DNA of 64,000 nucleotides from a bacterium (GCA_021323635.1 JAJPKQ010000017.1:62001-126000); one strand, 5' to 3'; counted from the first letter of the stretch, positions 8,002-16,850 are shown. The notes: generated by a model from the sequence alone, not told the origin. A program made the numbers and translations.

Positions 8002-8430
8002 ATGGCCGCTTGCAGGCTCGCGCTGCCACCTGGCACAGGACTCAGCGACCATGAGCTCGCCGTGCTCGAGCACATCGTCGAGGCGCTCAAGCTCGAGCTC
8101 GCCGGCCGGCTCGTGGCGGTCTGGCTATTCGGGTCGCGCGCACGCGGGCCGGCCACCGATCCGGACTCTGACATCGACCTGCTCGTGCCGGTCGGGCTCC
8201 TGCGCCCTTCTGACCCGTTGCGTGCGATCGCCGCGGCAGACGCTGCAGCTGAGTCGCTCGGGGCAGACCCACTGCGCTGCGACGTGCGCACCTAAGATCT
8301 GCCGTGGCTGCGGCCCCGCTGTGAGCTGCGCTTGCTCTTCATCGGCGAGGTTGACCGCGATCGGGTCGTGCTGCACGGCACCGCGCCGGAACAGCATCCG
8401 AGCGAAAGCCGCGGGAGCGGTCGACCGTGA
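8002..8430 (+). pseudogene. MNT nucleotidyltransferase antitoxin, nonsense-interrupted
   Basis: The first 97 codons encode a minimal nucleotidyltransferase with VAVWLFGSRARGPATDPDSD and IDLLVP, the G-S-x10-D-x-D signature. A TAA at 8293-8295 stops it, but the frame continues in register with DLPWLRPRCELRLLFIGEVD and RDRVVLHG, the expected C-terminal part, to a TGA that overlaps a GTG. A single TAC/TAT to TAA change would account for the break. The partner HEPN gene downstream is also damaged, so the module is dead as a unit. A functional truncated antitoxin is unlikely because the missing part normally completes the fold. Confidence 0.7.
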
Positions 8431-8800
8431 TCCCGCGCTCGAGCGAGCTCATCGAGCACGCCCGGGATCGCCTGGCGAGCGCGGAGCTGCCCGCAAGCGC
8501 CGGCCATCGCTCGGCGGCGGTCAGCGCCCCCTGCTGCTCGATGCCCTACACCGCGCGTGCGGCGCTGTAGAGGTCGGTGAGAGCGCCCGCTCACACCGTG
8601 GCCTCTGGTCGCTCTTCCGCAAGCGCTTCGTGCTCGGCGGGCGATTTGAGCGCGAGCTCTTTCGCTTGGACCAACAAGCCCAGCACAGGCGCGAGGGCGG
8701 CGACTGCGCGGCGCTCACGCCAAGCATCGAGGAGAGGCGCGAGATAATTGCGGGCGCGGGCGCGTTTCTCTCAGCAGCCGAAGCGCTCTCGACGCCCGAG
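8427..8800 (+). pseudogene. HEPN-domain toxin remnant
   Basis: A GTG overlapping the MNT stop (GTGA) opens a HEPN-like frame: ELIEHARDRLASAELPASAG, HRSAAVSAPCCSMPYTARAA, then TAG at 8568-8570. The continuation, HRGLWSLFRKRFVLGGRFER and later IEERREIIAGAGAFLSAAEA, lies in another frame, so there is at least one frameshift near 8555-8575. The order MNT then HEPN is the standard toxin-antitoxin layout. The region up to the next gene holds nothing else recognisable. Confidence 0.6.
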
Positions 8801-8831
8801 CGATGCAATGGAGCGCACATCGCTGCGCACC

Positions 8832-8837
8832 TAGAAT
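8832..8837 (+). promoter_or_regulatory. -10 element deciding the start of the CxxC protein
   Basis: TAGAAT is followed by seven bases and an ATG (8845). An alternative in-frame ATG (8836) would lie inside this hexamer. The leaderless geometry seen elsewhere favours 8845. Confidence 0.45.
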
Positions 8838-8844
8838 GAAGGTG

Positions 8845-9432
8845 ATGGACGGACCCGCCCCCCAGATCACGGCCAAGAGCTGGCTGCGCTGCTACCGCTG
8901 CTGGTCGCAGAACCTCGAGGTCCAGGTCCACTACGAGGGCGTGCATAAGATCGACCCCGAGAGCGGCGAGCGCACTGAGGTCGTCGACGAGCTGCAGGAG
9001 GCAGTGATCCAGTGCATGGACTGCATGCACGACCAGCCCCATCTGGGCTTCCGCGACGGTCGCGTCGAGCCGATCGAGGACCGCTGGGAGCGGATGGTCG
9101 CTGGCACCCCCTGGGTTGCCTCCTGCACGGTGCGGGTGGATGGCGAGGAGGTGGAGACCTGCTCAGGACCGGAAGCAGGTGACGCCCTCTCCTTTGCCGC
9201 CTTCGGCGACCACGGCGTGCGCGAGTTCTTCACCCACGTGCGCTTTCACAAGCACGAGCCCGACGAGTCGATCACCGTGCACCTGCTCGTCGAGCTCTAC
9301 GCGCGCTCGCTGGAGGAGGCAACGGAGGTGCTTGAAGGAGCCGCCCGCGGCGAGCTCACGATCACCTCGCTGGCCGAGGAGTCGCGTCCGCCGGCGGCAG
9401 CGGGCGAGACGCACGAGCACGGCGAGAGCTAG
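8845..9432 (+). CDS. Hypothetical protein with two CxxC motifs
   Basis: A 195-residue soluble protein I do not recognise. It has CYRC and CMDC near the N-terminus, about 40 residues apart, which could bind one zinc ion or an iron-sulfur cluster; otherwise it is acidic and mixed alpha/beta, ending in a low-complexity tail. No signal peptide or TM segment. The first in-frame ATG at 8836 overlaps a -10-like TAGAAT, so the ATG at 8845 is chosen as a leaderless start. It is convergent with pckG and separated from it by only 45 bases. Codon use is ordinary for the region (Glu mostly GAG). Confidence 0.75.
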   Translation: MDGPAPQITAKSWLRCYRCWSQNLEVQVHYEGVHKIDPESGERTEVVDELQEAVIQCMDCMHDQPHLGFRDGRVEPIEDRWERMVAGTPWVASCTVRVDGEEVETCSGPEAGDALSFAAFGDHGVREFFTHVRFHKHEPDESITVHLLVELYARSLEEATEVLEGAARGELTITSLAEESRPPAAAGETHEHGES

Positions 9433-9477
9433 CCACCCGGCGGCGTTGGGCAGCGAGCGCGCAGCGGCCGCGCCCGC

Positions 9478-11310
9478 TCAGGCTTCCTTCAACCGCTGCT
9501 CAAGGCGCGCGAGCTGGTCGCGGAGCTGCTGTGGCAGCCTGGCGCCAAAGCGCGCGAAGTGCTGATGGATCGCCGGCAGCTCCTTGCTCCAGGCCTGCGG
9601 ATCGACCGCCAGGAGCTGCTCGAGCTGCTCGCGATCTATGCTCAAGCCCTCGGTGTTCAGCGCCTCGACCGTCGGCACAAGCCCGATCGGCGTCTCGCGG
9701 GCGTCGGCCTCATCGTCGCAGCGGCGGCAGATCCACTCCAGCACGCGGCTGTTCTCGCCGTAGCCAGGCCACAGGAAGCGGCCCTCGGCATCCTTGCGGA
9801 ACCAGTTGACGTAGTAGATGCGGGGCAGCTTCGCGGCGTCGGTCGCTCCGCCGATCTCAAGCCAGTGCGCGAAGTAGTCGGCCATGTGGTAGCCACAGAA
9901 GGGCAGCATCGCAAAGGGGTCGTGGCGCAGCTTGCCGACCGCACCCGCCGCTGCGGCAGTCGTCTCGGAGGACATGATCGAGCCCAGGAAGACGCCGTGC
10001 TCCCAGTCGAAGGCCTCGCGCACCAGCGGCACCACCCCCTCACGCCGCCCACCGAAGAGGATCGCGTCGATCGGCACCCCGCGCGGGTCCTGCCACTCGG
10101 GGGCGGCCGCCGGGTTCTGAGCCGCGCTGACCGTGAAGCGGGCGTTGGGATGCGCCGCCGGTACATCGGAGCCCGGGGTCCAGTCGTTGCCGTGCCAGTC
10201 GATCAGATGCGCGGGCGGCTGCTCGGTCATTCCCTCCCACCACACATCGCCGTCGTCCGTCAAGGCACAGTTGGTGAAGATCGTCTGATCGCGCAGCGTC
10301 TTCATCGCGTTGGGGTTGGTGCGCTCGTTGGTGCCCGGCGCAACGCCGAAGAAGCCCGCCTCGGGGTTGATCGCGTAGAGGCGGCCGTCCTCGCCGAACT
10401 TCATCCAGGCGATGTCGTCGCCGATCGTCTCCACCTTCCAGCCCGGCAGCGTCGGCACAAGCATCGCCAGGTTCGTCTTGCCGCACGCTGATGGGAAGGC
10501 GCCGGTCACGTACTTGACCTTGCCCTCCGGCGAGGTCAGCTTGAGGATCAGCATGTGCTCCGCAAGCCAGCCTTCCTCGCGCGCCATCACCGAGGCGATG
10601 CGCAGCGCAAAGCACTTCTTGCCAAGCAGCGCATTGCCGCCGTAGCCGGAGCCATACGACCAGATCTCGCGGCTGGCCGGGAAGTGCACGATCCACTTGT
10701 TGTCGGCGTCGCAGGGCCAGGAGACGTCCTCCTGCCCGTCTGCGAGCGGCGCGCCGACCGAGTGCAGGCACGGCACGAAGGCGTCGCGGCGCTCGATCTC
10801 CGCCAGCGCCTGGCTGCCCATGCGCGTCATGATCCGCATCGAGGCCGCGACGTAGGGCGAGTCGGTCAGCTGCACCCCCAGATGACTCTTGTCGGAGCCG
10901 ATCGGGCCCATCGAGAAGGGCACAACGTACATCGTCCGCCCCGCCATCGAGCCGGTGAAGAGCTCGGTCAGCGTCGCGCGCATCTCAGCCGGGTCGCGCC
11001 AGTTGTTGGTCGGGCCTGCTTCATCCTCGCGCTCGGAGCAGATGAACGTGCGGTCCTCCACACGCGCGACGTCGGAGGGGTCAGAGCGCGCGAGGAAGGA
11101 GCCCGGGCGGCGCTCGGGGGAGAGCGGCGTGAACGTCCCGCTCTCAACGAGCTCCGCGCAGATCCGCTCGTACTCTTCGCTGGAGCCGTCGCACCAGTGG
11201 ACAGCCGCCGGCTCGGTCATCGCGGCGACGTCCGACACCCATTTTGCAAGCGCCTTGCAGCTGGTCGGCGCCGCGCTCTGCTTGCTGCCTGTGGCTTCGG
11301 TCGTGTGCAT
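9478..11310 (-). CDS. pckG: Phosphoenolpyruvate carboxykinase (GTP)
   Basis: A 610-residue GTP-dependent PEPCK of normal length. [12 protein letters not shown] (about residues 266-277) is the kinase-1a P-loop with the reactive Cys of GTP enzymes; [15 protein letters not shown] is kinase-2; [20 protein letters not shown] and [20 protein letters not shown] are substrate and Mn2+ sites; [20 protein letters not shown] closes the active site. It interconverts oxaloacetate + GTP and PEP + GDP + CO2. Beside an ethylmalonyl-CoA cluster it would channel C4 acids to gluconeogenesis during growth on C2 or fatty substrates. Two inverted repeats just upstream of the start suggest operator control. Confidence 0.97.
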   Translation of the reverse strand: MHTTEATGSKQSAAPTSCKALAKWVSDVAAMTEPAAVHWCDGSSEEYERICAELVESGTFTPLSPERRPGSFLARSDPSDVARVEDRTFICSEREDEAGPTNNWRDPAEMRATLTELFTGSMAGRTMYVVPFSMGPIGSDKSHLGVQLTDSPYVAASMRIMTRMGSQALAEIERRDAFVPCLHSVGAPLADGQEDVSWPCDADNKWIVHFPASREIWSYGSGYGGNALLGKKCFALRIASVMAREEGWLAEHMLILKLTSPEGKVKYVTGAFPSACGKTNLAMLVPTLPGWKVETIGDDIAWMKFGEDGRLYAINPEAGFFGVAPGTNERTNPNAMKTLRDQTIFTNCALTDDGDVWWEGMTEQPPAHLIDWHGNDWTPGSDVPAAHPNARFTVSAAQNPAAAPEWQDPRGVPIDAILFGGRREGVVPLVREAFDWEHGVFLGSIMSSETTAAAAGAVGKLRHDPFAMLPFCGYHMADYFAHWLEIGGATDAAKLPRIYYVNWFRKDAEGRFLWPGYGENSRVLEWICRRCDDEADARETPIGLVPTVEALNTEGLSIDREQLEQLLAVDPQAWSKELPAIHQHFARFGARLPQQLRDQLARLEQRLKEA

Positions 11311-11322
11311 TGGACAAAAAAG

Positions 11323-11357
11323 GGCTAAGCAGCCTAGCCAGGATACTCACCGTATCC
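11323..11357 (-). promoter_or_regulatory. Two inverted repeats upstream of pckG
   Basis: Within 50 bases of the pckG start lie GGCTA-N7-TAGCC (11323-11339) and the perfect GGATAC-TCACC-GTATCC (11341-11357). The second contains TATCC on the pckG strand, so a repressor bound here could block the promoter. The regulator is not identifiable. Confidence 0.45.
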
Positions 11358-11403
11358 GCTTATAAAACCAGCATACCGGATCGCGCGATCGCGCGCGCCG
11401 CGC

Positions 11404-11919
11404 TCAGGCGCCAGGCTCGCGCTTGGGCACCAGCACGACGCGCTTGAACTCCGCCACCAGCACGCCGTCCTGGTTGTAGACGCGGGTGTGGACCTTGACC
11501 GTTCCGCGATCGGGCTTGGAGCGCGAGGGCTTCTTCTCGAGCACCTCCGACTCGCAGAAGAGCGTGTCGCCGTGGAAGACCGGCGCCGGGTGGCTGAGCT
11601 CCTCGGTGGCCAGGTTTGCGATCGCCTTGCCTGAGACGTCGCTCACGGACATGCCCAGCGCCAGCGAGTAGACCAGCGGCCCGACGACGACGTTGCGCCC
11701 CTGCTGGGAGGCGGCGGCGTAGACGTCGTTGATGTGCAGCGGGTGGTGGTTCATCGTGAGCAGGCAGAAGAGGTGGTCATCGCCCTCGGTCACCGTCTTC
11801 GCGGGCCAGTGCTTGTAGATGTCGCCCACCTCGAACTCCTCGAAGTAGCGGCCGTAGGGGTGCGCGCCGGAGGCCTCCCGCGCGGCCTGATCGGTCTCGA
11901 TCGCGCTCTGCTTGCTCAT
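11404..11919 (-). CDS. mch: MaoC-type mesaconyl-CoA (2-methylfumaryl-CoA) hydratase
   Basis: A 171-residue hotdog protein of the MaoC dehydratase family: FEEFEVGDIYKHWPAKTVTE, DDHLFCLLTMNHHPLHIND, and later the LGMSVSDVSGKAIANL and EELSHPAPVFHGDTL segments. In this gene neighbourhood the best fit is mesaconyl-CoA hydratase of the ethylmalonyl-CoA pathway, forming beta-methylmalyl-CoA for the lyase encoded divergently 195 bases away. A canonical AGGAG lies 15 bases before this ATG but about five before an in-frame TTG at 11931, so the true start may add four residues (LITE). A generic MaoC enoyl-CoA hydratase is the alternative. Confidence 0.78.
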   Translation of the reverse strand: MSKQSAIETDQAAREASGAHPYGRYFEEFEVGDIYKHWPAKTVTEGDDHLFCLLTMNHHPLHINDVYAAASQQGRNVVVGPLVYSLALGMSVSDVSGKAIANLATEELSHPAPVFHGDTLFCESEVLEKKPSRSKPDRGTVKVHTRVYNQDGVLVAEFKRVVLVPKREPGA

Positions 11920-11968
11920 TTCGGTGATCAACCTGCTCCTTTCTGCGTGCCTGATCGCCGCCTCCCCG

Positions 11969-12005
11969 GGGTCGCGGGACCGCGACCCGCGGGAAACTCT
12001 AGAGT
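11969..12005. promoter_or_regulatory. Divergent promoter region between mch and mcl
   Basis: The 195-base space between the divergent genes holds a perfect hairpin GGGTCGCGG-GA-CCGCGACCC (11969-11988) and the perfect palindrome ACTCTAGAGT (11996-12005), which reads TAGAGT on both strands and could serve as -10 for both directions. Shared control of hydratase and lyase would make metabolic sense; the assignment is inference. Confidence 0.4.
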
Positions 12006-12114
12006 GTCTTGGGCGCACGCGCCCGCCGGCCGCGCCGCAGGTGCCCGGCGGGCGGGCTGAGCGTGGCCTGCGATGGGCCTCAGCAAAAGCAAGGAACGAA
12101 GAGGAGCAGCTCAG

Positions 12115-13182
12115 GTGCACAACCCCCGCCATTTCGAACGGCCGCTGGCGATCGGCGCCCCACAGCCGCCCAGCGAGATACCGGTCAAACCCTCACGGAT
12201 GATCCACTTCCTGGACTTCTCGAACGAGCGCATGGTCGCCAAGGTCCCGGACATCGCCCCACAGGTCGACATCCTGCTCGGCAACCTCGAGGACGCCGTT
12301 CCGGTCGACAAGAAGGAGGCCGCGCGCGAGGGCCTGATCACGGTCGGGCGCGAGATGGAGCTCGGCGACACAGCGCTCTGGACGCGCGTCAACGCGCTCG
12401 AGTCCCCCTGGGTGCTCGACGACATCACCCGCGTCGTGACGGAGATCGGCGAGCGGCTCGAGGTGATGATGATCCCGAAGGTCGAGGGCCCCTGGGACAT
12501 CCACTACGTCGATCGCCTGCTCGCCCAGCTGGAGGCCAAGGCCTCGCTGCAGCGCCCGATCCTGATCCACGCGATCCTCGAGACCTCGCTGGGAGTGGCA
12601 AACCTCGAGGCGATCGCAGCCGCAAGCCCGCGCATCCAGGGGATGAGCTTCGGCCCCGCCGACCTGGCGGCCTCGCGGCGGATGAAGACCACGCGCGTGG
12701 GCGGCGGCCATCCCGGCTACCGCACGATCGCCGACCCTGACCCGGAGGCGCCCGATGCGCCCCGCCCCAGCTACCAGCAGGATCCCTGGCACTACTCGAT
12801 CGCGCGCATGGTCGACGCCTGCACCGCCGTCGGCGCGCTGCCCTTCTACGGACCTTATGGCGACATCCGCGACGAGGAGGGCTGCGAGACGCAGTTCCGG
12901 GCGGCCTTCCTGCTCGGCTGCGTCGGCGCCTGGTCGCTGCACCCCGCCCAGATCGCGATCGCCAAGCGCGTCTTCTCGCCCGAGCCCGAGGAGGTCCTCT
13001 TCGCCAAGAAGGTGATCGAGGCGATACCCGATGGTCGCGGCGTTCACATGATCGACGGCAAGATGCAGGACGACGCGACCTGGAAGCAGTGCCAGGTGAT
13101 GGTCAAGCTTGCGGAGATGCTCGCCCGCAAGGAACCCGAGCTCGCAGAGCGCTACGGTTTCGCCCAGCATGCGCTTCTTTGA
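12115..13182 (+). CDS. mcl1: L-malyl-CoA / beta-methylmalyl-CoA lyase
   Basis: A 355-residue HpcH/HpaI (CitE-like) aldolase. The [11 protein letters not shown] start and RMIHFLDF, then [20 protein letters not shown] with the Glu-Asp metal/acid pair, [12 protein letters not shown], and [11 protein letters not shown] match malyl-CoA/methylmalyl-CoA lyases; [18 protein letters not shown] is the C-terminal lid region. It cleaves beta-methylmalyl-CoA to propionyl-CoA and glyoxylate, and condenses or cleaves malyl-CoA. The GTG start has AGGAG eight bases upstream; an ATG 14 codons earlier has no ribosome site. The SucC-like gene starts 14 bases inside its end, so the three genes downstream form one operon with it. 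Confidence 0.88.
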   Translation: MHNPRHFERPLAIGAPQPPSEIPVKPSRMIHFLDFSNERMVAKVPDIAPQVDILLGNLEDAVPVDKKEAAREGLITVGREMELGDTALWTRVNALESPWVLDDITRVVTEIGERLEVMMIPKVEGPWDIHYVDRLLAQLEAKASLQRPILIHAILETSLGVANLEAIAAASPRIQGMSFGPADLAASRRMKTTRVGGGHPGYRTIADPDPEAPDAPRPSYQQDPWHYSIARMVDACTAVGALPFYGPYGDIRDEEGCETQFRAAFLLGCVGAWSLHPAQIAIAKRVFSPEPEEVLFAKKVIEAIPDGRGVHMIDGKMQDDATWKQCQVMVKLAEMLARKEPELAERYGFAQHALL

Positions 13183-14392
13183 GTACGAGGCGCGCGAGAT
13201 CGTAAGGCGCGCAGGCATCCCAGTCACCGACTTCGGCTTTGCCAAGACGCCCGCGGAGGCGCGGGAGATCGCCCAGCGCATCGGCGGCCCGGTGGTGATC
13301 AAGTCGCAGGTGCTCTCGGGCGGGCGCATGAAGGCGGGCGGCGTGCGCTTTGCCGACTCCCCGGAGGAAGCCGAGGCCCACGCGCAGGCGATCCTCGCGC
13401 TGGAGATCGGCGGCCACATGCCCCGCGGCGTGCTGGTCGACCCCAAGGCCGAGGTGGAGCAGGAGTACTACGCGGGAGTCGTCTGGGACGGGACGCGCAA
13501 GCTGCCGGTGATGATCTTCTCGCCGGTCGGGGGCATCGACATCGAGCAGGTTGCCGCCGAGCAGCCCGAGCAGGTCGGGCGCCGGCACATCTCGACGATT
13601 CTGCCGCTCTCGGACTTCGCAGCCAAGGAGACGATCGCGCGCGCCGGGGTCAGCGGCGGCGAGCTGACGAAGATCGTGCCGATCCTGCGCAGGCTCGCGG
13701 AGCTGTTTCTGCGCTATGACATGACGCTCGCGGAGATCAACCCGCTCGGTCGCCTCCCCGACGGCTCCTTCGTCGCGCTCGACGCGCACATGGAGATCGA
13801 GAACGAGGCGCGCGGCCGTCAGCGCGAGCTGCTCTTAGAGCTTGGCGTTGACCCCACCGAGACGCGCCAGGCGCGAGAGGCCACGCCCTTTGAGATCGCG
13901 GGCGAGGAGGTCGACTCCTCCGACCACCGCGGGGTGGCGGGCAACGTGACCGAGTTCGACGGCAACCTCGGCCTGGTGATCGGCGCGGGCGGCGGCTCGC
14001 TGACGCTCTTTGACGCCGTGCGCGCCCACGGCGGCAGGCCGGCCAACTACTGCGAGATCGGCGGCAACCCCTCTGTGCGCAAGGCGGCCGGGCTCGCGAA
14101 GCTGGTGCTCTCCAAGCCCGGCGTGGAGCGCATCGCGGTGATGATGTCGATCGTCTCCAACACGCGCGTCGACATCGTCGCTCGGGGCGTGATCAAGGCG
14201 TGCCTGGAGCTCGGCTACGACCCCGCCGAGAAGATCGCCTTCTTCCGCATCCCGGGCGCCTGGGAGGAGGAGGGCTTCAAGATCCTTCAGAAGTACGGCA
14301 TCGACTACGCCGACCGCTCGGTCTCGCTGAACGAGGCCGCGCGTCGCGCGGTGGAGAAGATCCAGGGAGCGAACGAGGAGGCTGTGCGATGA
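13169..14392 (+). CDS. SucC-like CoA ligase (ADP-forming) beta subunit, possibly malate-CoA ligase
   Basis: A 407-residue ATP-grasp protein of the succinyl-CoA synthetase beta family: [38 protein letters not shown] (ATP-grasp lysine and Gly loop), [12 protein letters not shown] and the metal-binding [12 protein letters not shown], then the CoA-ligase domain with [17 protein letters not shown] and [12 protein letters not shown]. The ATG overlaps the lyase gene by 14 bases, and the alpha subunit follows with an ATGA overlap. Since the lyase makes or uses malyl-CoA, a malate-CoA ligase (MtkA-like) role is attractive, but the sequence diverges from both classical SucC and the MtkA I can recall, so the acyl substrate is uncertain. 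Confidence 0.75.
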   Translation: MRFFEYEAREIVRRAGIPVTDFGFAKTPAEAREIAQRIGGPVVIKSQVLSGGRMKAGGVRFADSPEEAEAHAQAILALEIGGHMPRGVLVDPKAEVEQEYYAGVVWDGTRKLPVMIFSPVGGIDIEQVAAEQPEQVGRRHISTILPLSDFAAKETIARAGVSGGELTKIVPILRRLAELFLRYDMTLAEINPLGRLPDGSFVALDAHMEIENEARGRQRELLLELGVDPTETRQAREATPFEIAGEEVDSSDHRGVAGNVTEFDGNLGLVIGAGGGSLTLFDAVRAHGGRPANYCEIGGNPSVRKAAGLAKLVLSKPGVERIAVMMSIVSNTRVDIVARGVIKACLELGYDPAEKIAFFRIPGAWEEEGFKILQKYGIDYADRSVSLNEAARRAVEKIQGANEEAVR

Positions 14393-15351
14393 GCATCCTG
14401 ATCGATGAGCGGACGACCTTCATCGTCCAGGGCATCACCGGGCGCGAGGCGGTCAACCTCACCCGTGAGTGCCTGGACTACGGCAAGGGCGCGCAGATCG
14501 TCGGCGGCGTGACCCCCGGCCGGCGCGGGCGCGAGGTGCACGGGGTGCCTGTGTTCGACACCGTCGAGCAGGTGGTGGCCCATCACGGCTCCCCGATCGA
14601 CGGCTCCGTCGTCACCGTCCCCCCCGCCTTCACGCGCGATGCGGTCTTCGAGGCGATCGAAGCCGGGATCAAGCTGATCGTGATCGTCACCGAGCGCATC
14701 CCGCGCGGCGACGTCGCCCAGATGGTCGAGCTGGCGACGCTGCGTGGCGCGCGCATCATCGGGCCCAACTGCCTTGGGATCATCGTCCCCGACGTCATCA
14801 AGATGGGCGGTATCGGCGGCCCTGCACGCAACGCCGCGCAGGCCTACACCCCCGGTCCCATCGGCGTGATCTCACGCTCGGGCGGCATGACCACCGAGAT
14901 GTCCTCCACCCTCTCCGCCGCCGGGCTCGGGCAGTCGACGGCGGTCTCGATCGGCGGCGATGCGATCATCGGATCGACCTACGCCGAGCTGATGCCGCTG
15001 TTTGCGGCCGACCCGCAGACGGAGGGCATCGTGATCTACTCGGAGCCGGGCGGGCGCATGGAGGCCCAGCTGGCCGAGTGGGTGGTTGCCAACGGCGACC
15101 CGCTGCCGATCGTGGCCTTCATGGCTGGGCGCTTCATGGACGAGATGCCCGGCATGAGCTTTGGCCACGCAGGCACGATCGTCGAGGGCAAGGAGGACAC
15201 GACGGCGGAGAAGATCGCGCGACTGCAGGCGGCCGGGATCGCGGTCGCAGAGCGCATCGAGGACATACCGGAGATGCTGCGCGAGCTGCTCTCGCAGCGG
15301 CAGCGCAGCGCGCTGGCGGCCGCCGGCTCAAGCACAGAAGGGAGCGCATGA
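14389..15351 (+). CDS. SucD-like CoA ligase (ADP-forming) alpha subunit
   Basis: A 320-residue partner of the SucC-like subunit. The CoA-binding Rossmann domain has TTFIVQGITGREAVN and VGGVTPGRRGREVHGVPVFD; ERIPRGDV, RIIGPNCLGIIVP and GVISRSGGMTTEMSS follow; the phosphorylated His is in MSFGHAGTIVEGKEDTTAEK. E. coli SucD is about 290 residues, so a short C-terminal extension is present. Together the two subunits would couple acyl-CoA cleavage to ATP synthesis or the reverse. Translation is coupled to the beta subunit. The conserved His and subunit order argue that the complex is active. Confidence 0.8.
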   Translation: MSILIDERTTFIVQGITGREAVNLTRECLDYGKGAQIVGGVTPGRRGREVHGVPVFDTVEQVVAHHGSPIDGSVVTVPPAFTRDAVFEAIEAGIKLIVIVTERIPRGDVAQMVELATLRGARIIGPNCLGIIVPDVIKMGGIGGPARNAAQAYTPGPIGVISRSGGMTTEMSSTLSAAGLGQSTAVSIGGDAIIGSTYAELMPLFAADPQTEGIVIYSEPGGRMEAQLAEWVVANGDPLPIVAFMAGRFMDEMPGMSFGHAGTIVEGKEDTTAEKIARLQAAGIAVAERIEDIPEMLRELLSQRQRSALAAAGSSTEGSA

Positions 15352-15620
15352 TGAGGGTCGACGGCACGTTCATCGCGGTCGAGGTCTCCGAGCAGGCCGC
15401 AGCCGACCAGGAGCTCGCCCGCCGTCTGGCGGAGGTCTGCCCGGTCGACATCTTTCGCTTGCGGACAGCGGCTGCGGAGAGCGGCGGCAGCGCCGACGCG
15501 CTCGAGATCGTCGCCGAGAATGTCGACGAGTGCGTCCTCTGTCGCCTCTGCCTCGATACGGCGCCAGCGGGGGCTGTGAAGGTCATCAAGCTCTACGACA
15601 ACGAGGCGCTGCTTGCCTGA
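15348..15620 (+). CDS. FixX-like small ferredoxin
   Basis: A 90-residue protein beginning at the first of two ATGs in ATGATG, with GAAGGGAG upstream, overlapping the SucD-like stop. It has one Cys in EVCPVDIFRLR and three in DECVLCRLCLD; the fourth position of the usual CxxCxxCxxxCP motif is Ala. This arrangement resembles the second half of FixX-type ferredoxins, in which a CP cysteine from the first part completes the cluster, so a single [4Fe-4S] cluster using the four Cys is plausible. It may carry electrons for an acyl-CoA dehydrogenase or ETF-linked step of the pathway. It is the last gene of the lyase/ligase operon. Confidence 0.65.
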   Translation: MMRVDGTFIAVEVSEQAAADQELARRLAEVCPVDIFRLRTAAAESGGSADALEIVAENVDECVLCRLCLDTAPAGAVKVIKLYDNEALLA

Positions 15621-15632
15621 GTCACCCGGCGC

Positions 15633-16652
15633 TCAGCGCGCCAGCAACTCGGCGAGATAGGCAAGGGCAAAGCCGGCAGCGGGGCCGATCAGCCAGCCCC
15701 GCAGGATCCCCGCCAGCTGCGCGCGGTCGACCGTCTGGCGCCCGCGCGCGGCGCCGGTGCCGGCCATCGCCGCCACAAGCGCCTGATTCATCGAGGTGAA
15801 CAGGCCCTGGCTGACAGCGAGGATGACGACCAGCGCCTGCACGCCCTGCGCGGCGCTCGCCATCGCCAGGTCCATCCGGACCACGTCGAACGCCACCCGC
15901 TCGAGGATCCGCCGGCCCCACGTGAGCGCCCCGAGGAAGAGGCCGGCGCCGCCGATCGCACCGGCCGCCTCGGGTGAGACGAGATGCGCAAGCAACAGCG
16001 CACCGGTCGCGTTCGCCACATCGTTTGAGCCCATCGCGAAGGAGGCGCAGACGCCGACTGCAACCAGCGCAACCGGCGCCGCCCGCAGAGCCGCGCCCGC
16101 AAGCGCGGGCCGCTCGGGCTGCCCCTCACCGGGGTGCTCGAGCTGACGGGCAGCCGGCGCCGCCTCCGCCCACGGCGCCAGGACGCGGTCGATCGCGCGC
16201 GTCAGGACGAAGCCCATCAGCGCGGCGGCAAGCGGCGCGCAGAGCCATGCGATCAGAAGCTCTACGAGCGTCATCCAGCGCACCGCAAGCCCCGCCGAGA
16301 CGGCCGCGCCCAGCAGGCAGAAGACAAGTATCTGGATCGTCGAGGTGGGAAGGCGCAGATAGTTGAACGCCATCGTCAGGGCGCAGCCACAGCTGACGAT
16401 GACGATCGCGGTCACGATGCTCACCTCCCGCGCTGCGATCAGGCGCAGGCCGACGGTCGCCTCGACCTTGCCGCTGGCGAAGGTTGCGCCGAGCAGCGAG
16501 AAGATCGCGACGATGGCGAGCGCCGGCCACAGCGAGATCGATCGCGAGGCATACGGCATGCCCATCGTCGCGCCGGTGTAGTGAGCGCCCAGATTCCAGG
16601 CAAAGAGAAGCGCCACGGCAAGCAGAATCGCCTCCTCCGGGCCGCCGCTCAC
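15633..16652 (-). CDS. PiT-family anion permease (sulfate or phosphate)
   Basis: A 339-residue membrane protein with about nine to ten hydrophobic helices. The C-terminal half carries the PiT signature GSNDVANATG; the N-terminal half-repeat, normally G-A-N-D-x-A-N-A-x-G, is degenerate here (NLGAHYTGATMGMPYASRSI). PiT proteins move phosphate; the CysP branch moves sulfate, and in Bacillus that gene stands with APS kinase. As cysC starts divergently 198 bases away, sulfate is the more likely substrate, but phosphate cannot be excluded. Convergent with the ligase operon; the two stops are 12 bases apart. Confidence 0.75.
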   Translation of the reverse strand: MSGGPEEAILLAVALLFAWNLGAHYTGATMGMPYASRSISLWPALAIVAIFSLLGATFASGKVEATVGLRLIAAREVSIVTAIVIVSCGCALTMAFNYLRLPTSTIQILVFCLLGAAVSAGLAVRWMTLVELLIAWLCAPLAAALMGFVLTRAIDRVLAPWAEAAPAARQLEHPGEGQPERPALAGAALRAAPVALVAVGVCASFAMGSNDVANATGALLLAHLVSPEAAGAIGGAGLFLGALTWGRRILERVAFDVVRMDLAMASAAQGVQALVVILAVSQGLFTSMNQALVAAMAGTGAARGRQTVDRAQLAGILRGWLIGPAAGFALAYLAELLAR

Positions 16653-16850
16653 TGCAGGCTCGCCCTGCCCCAGCCGGGCTGCGCCTCGCTCATGCGCGTG
16701 GATATATCAAACCGGGCGATGACGCTGAGGAGGGCGCTGGGACGAGCAGGGCGCGACGCGCAGTCCCGCAACTGGAGGACGCGGGGCGTGTTGCAGCATG
16801 CGGCAGAGCTCTGTTAGGCGCGGCAATGTGTCTCAACAAGGCTCTAACAT

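Noticed and set aside
9559-11328. Plus-strand frames opposite pckG
   Set aside because: pckG motifs occupy the minus strand without a break; these frames have no fold or ribosome site.
12193-13789. Minus-strand frames opposite the lyase and SucC-like genes
   Set aside because: They are GC-skew shadows with Asp/Arg/Val-rich composition and no motif; the plus strand encodes clear enzymes.
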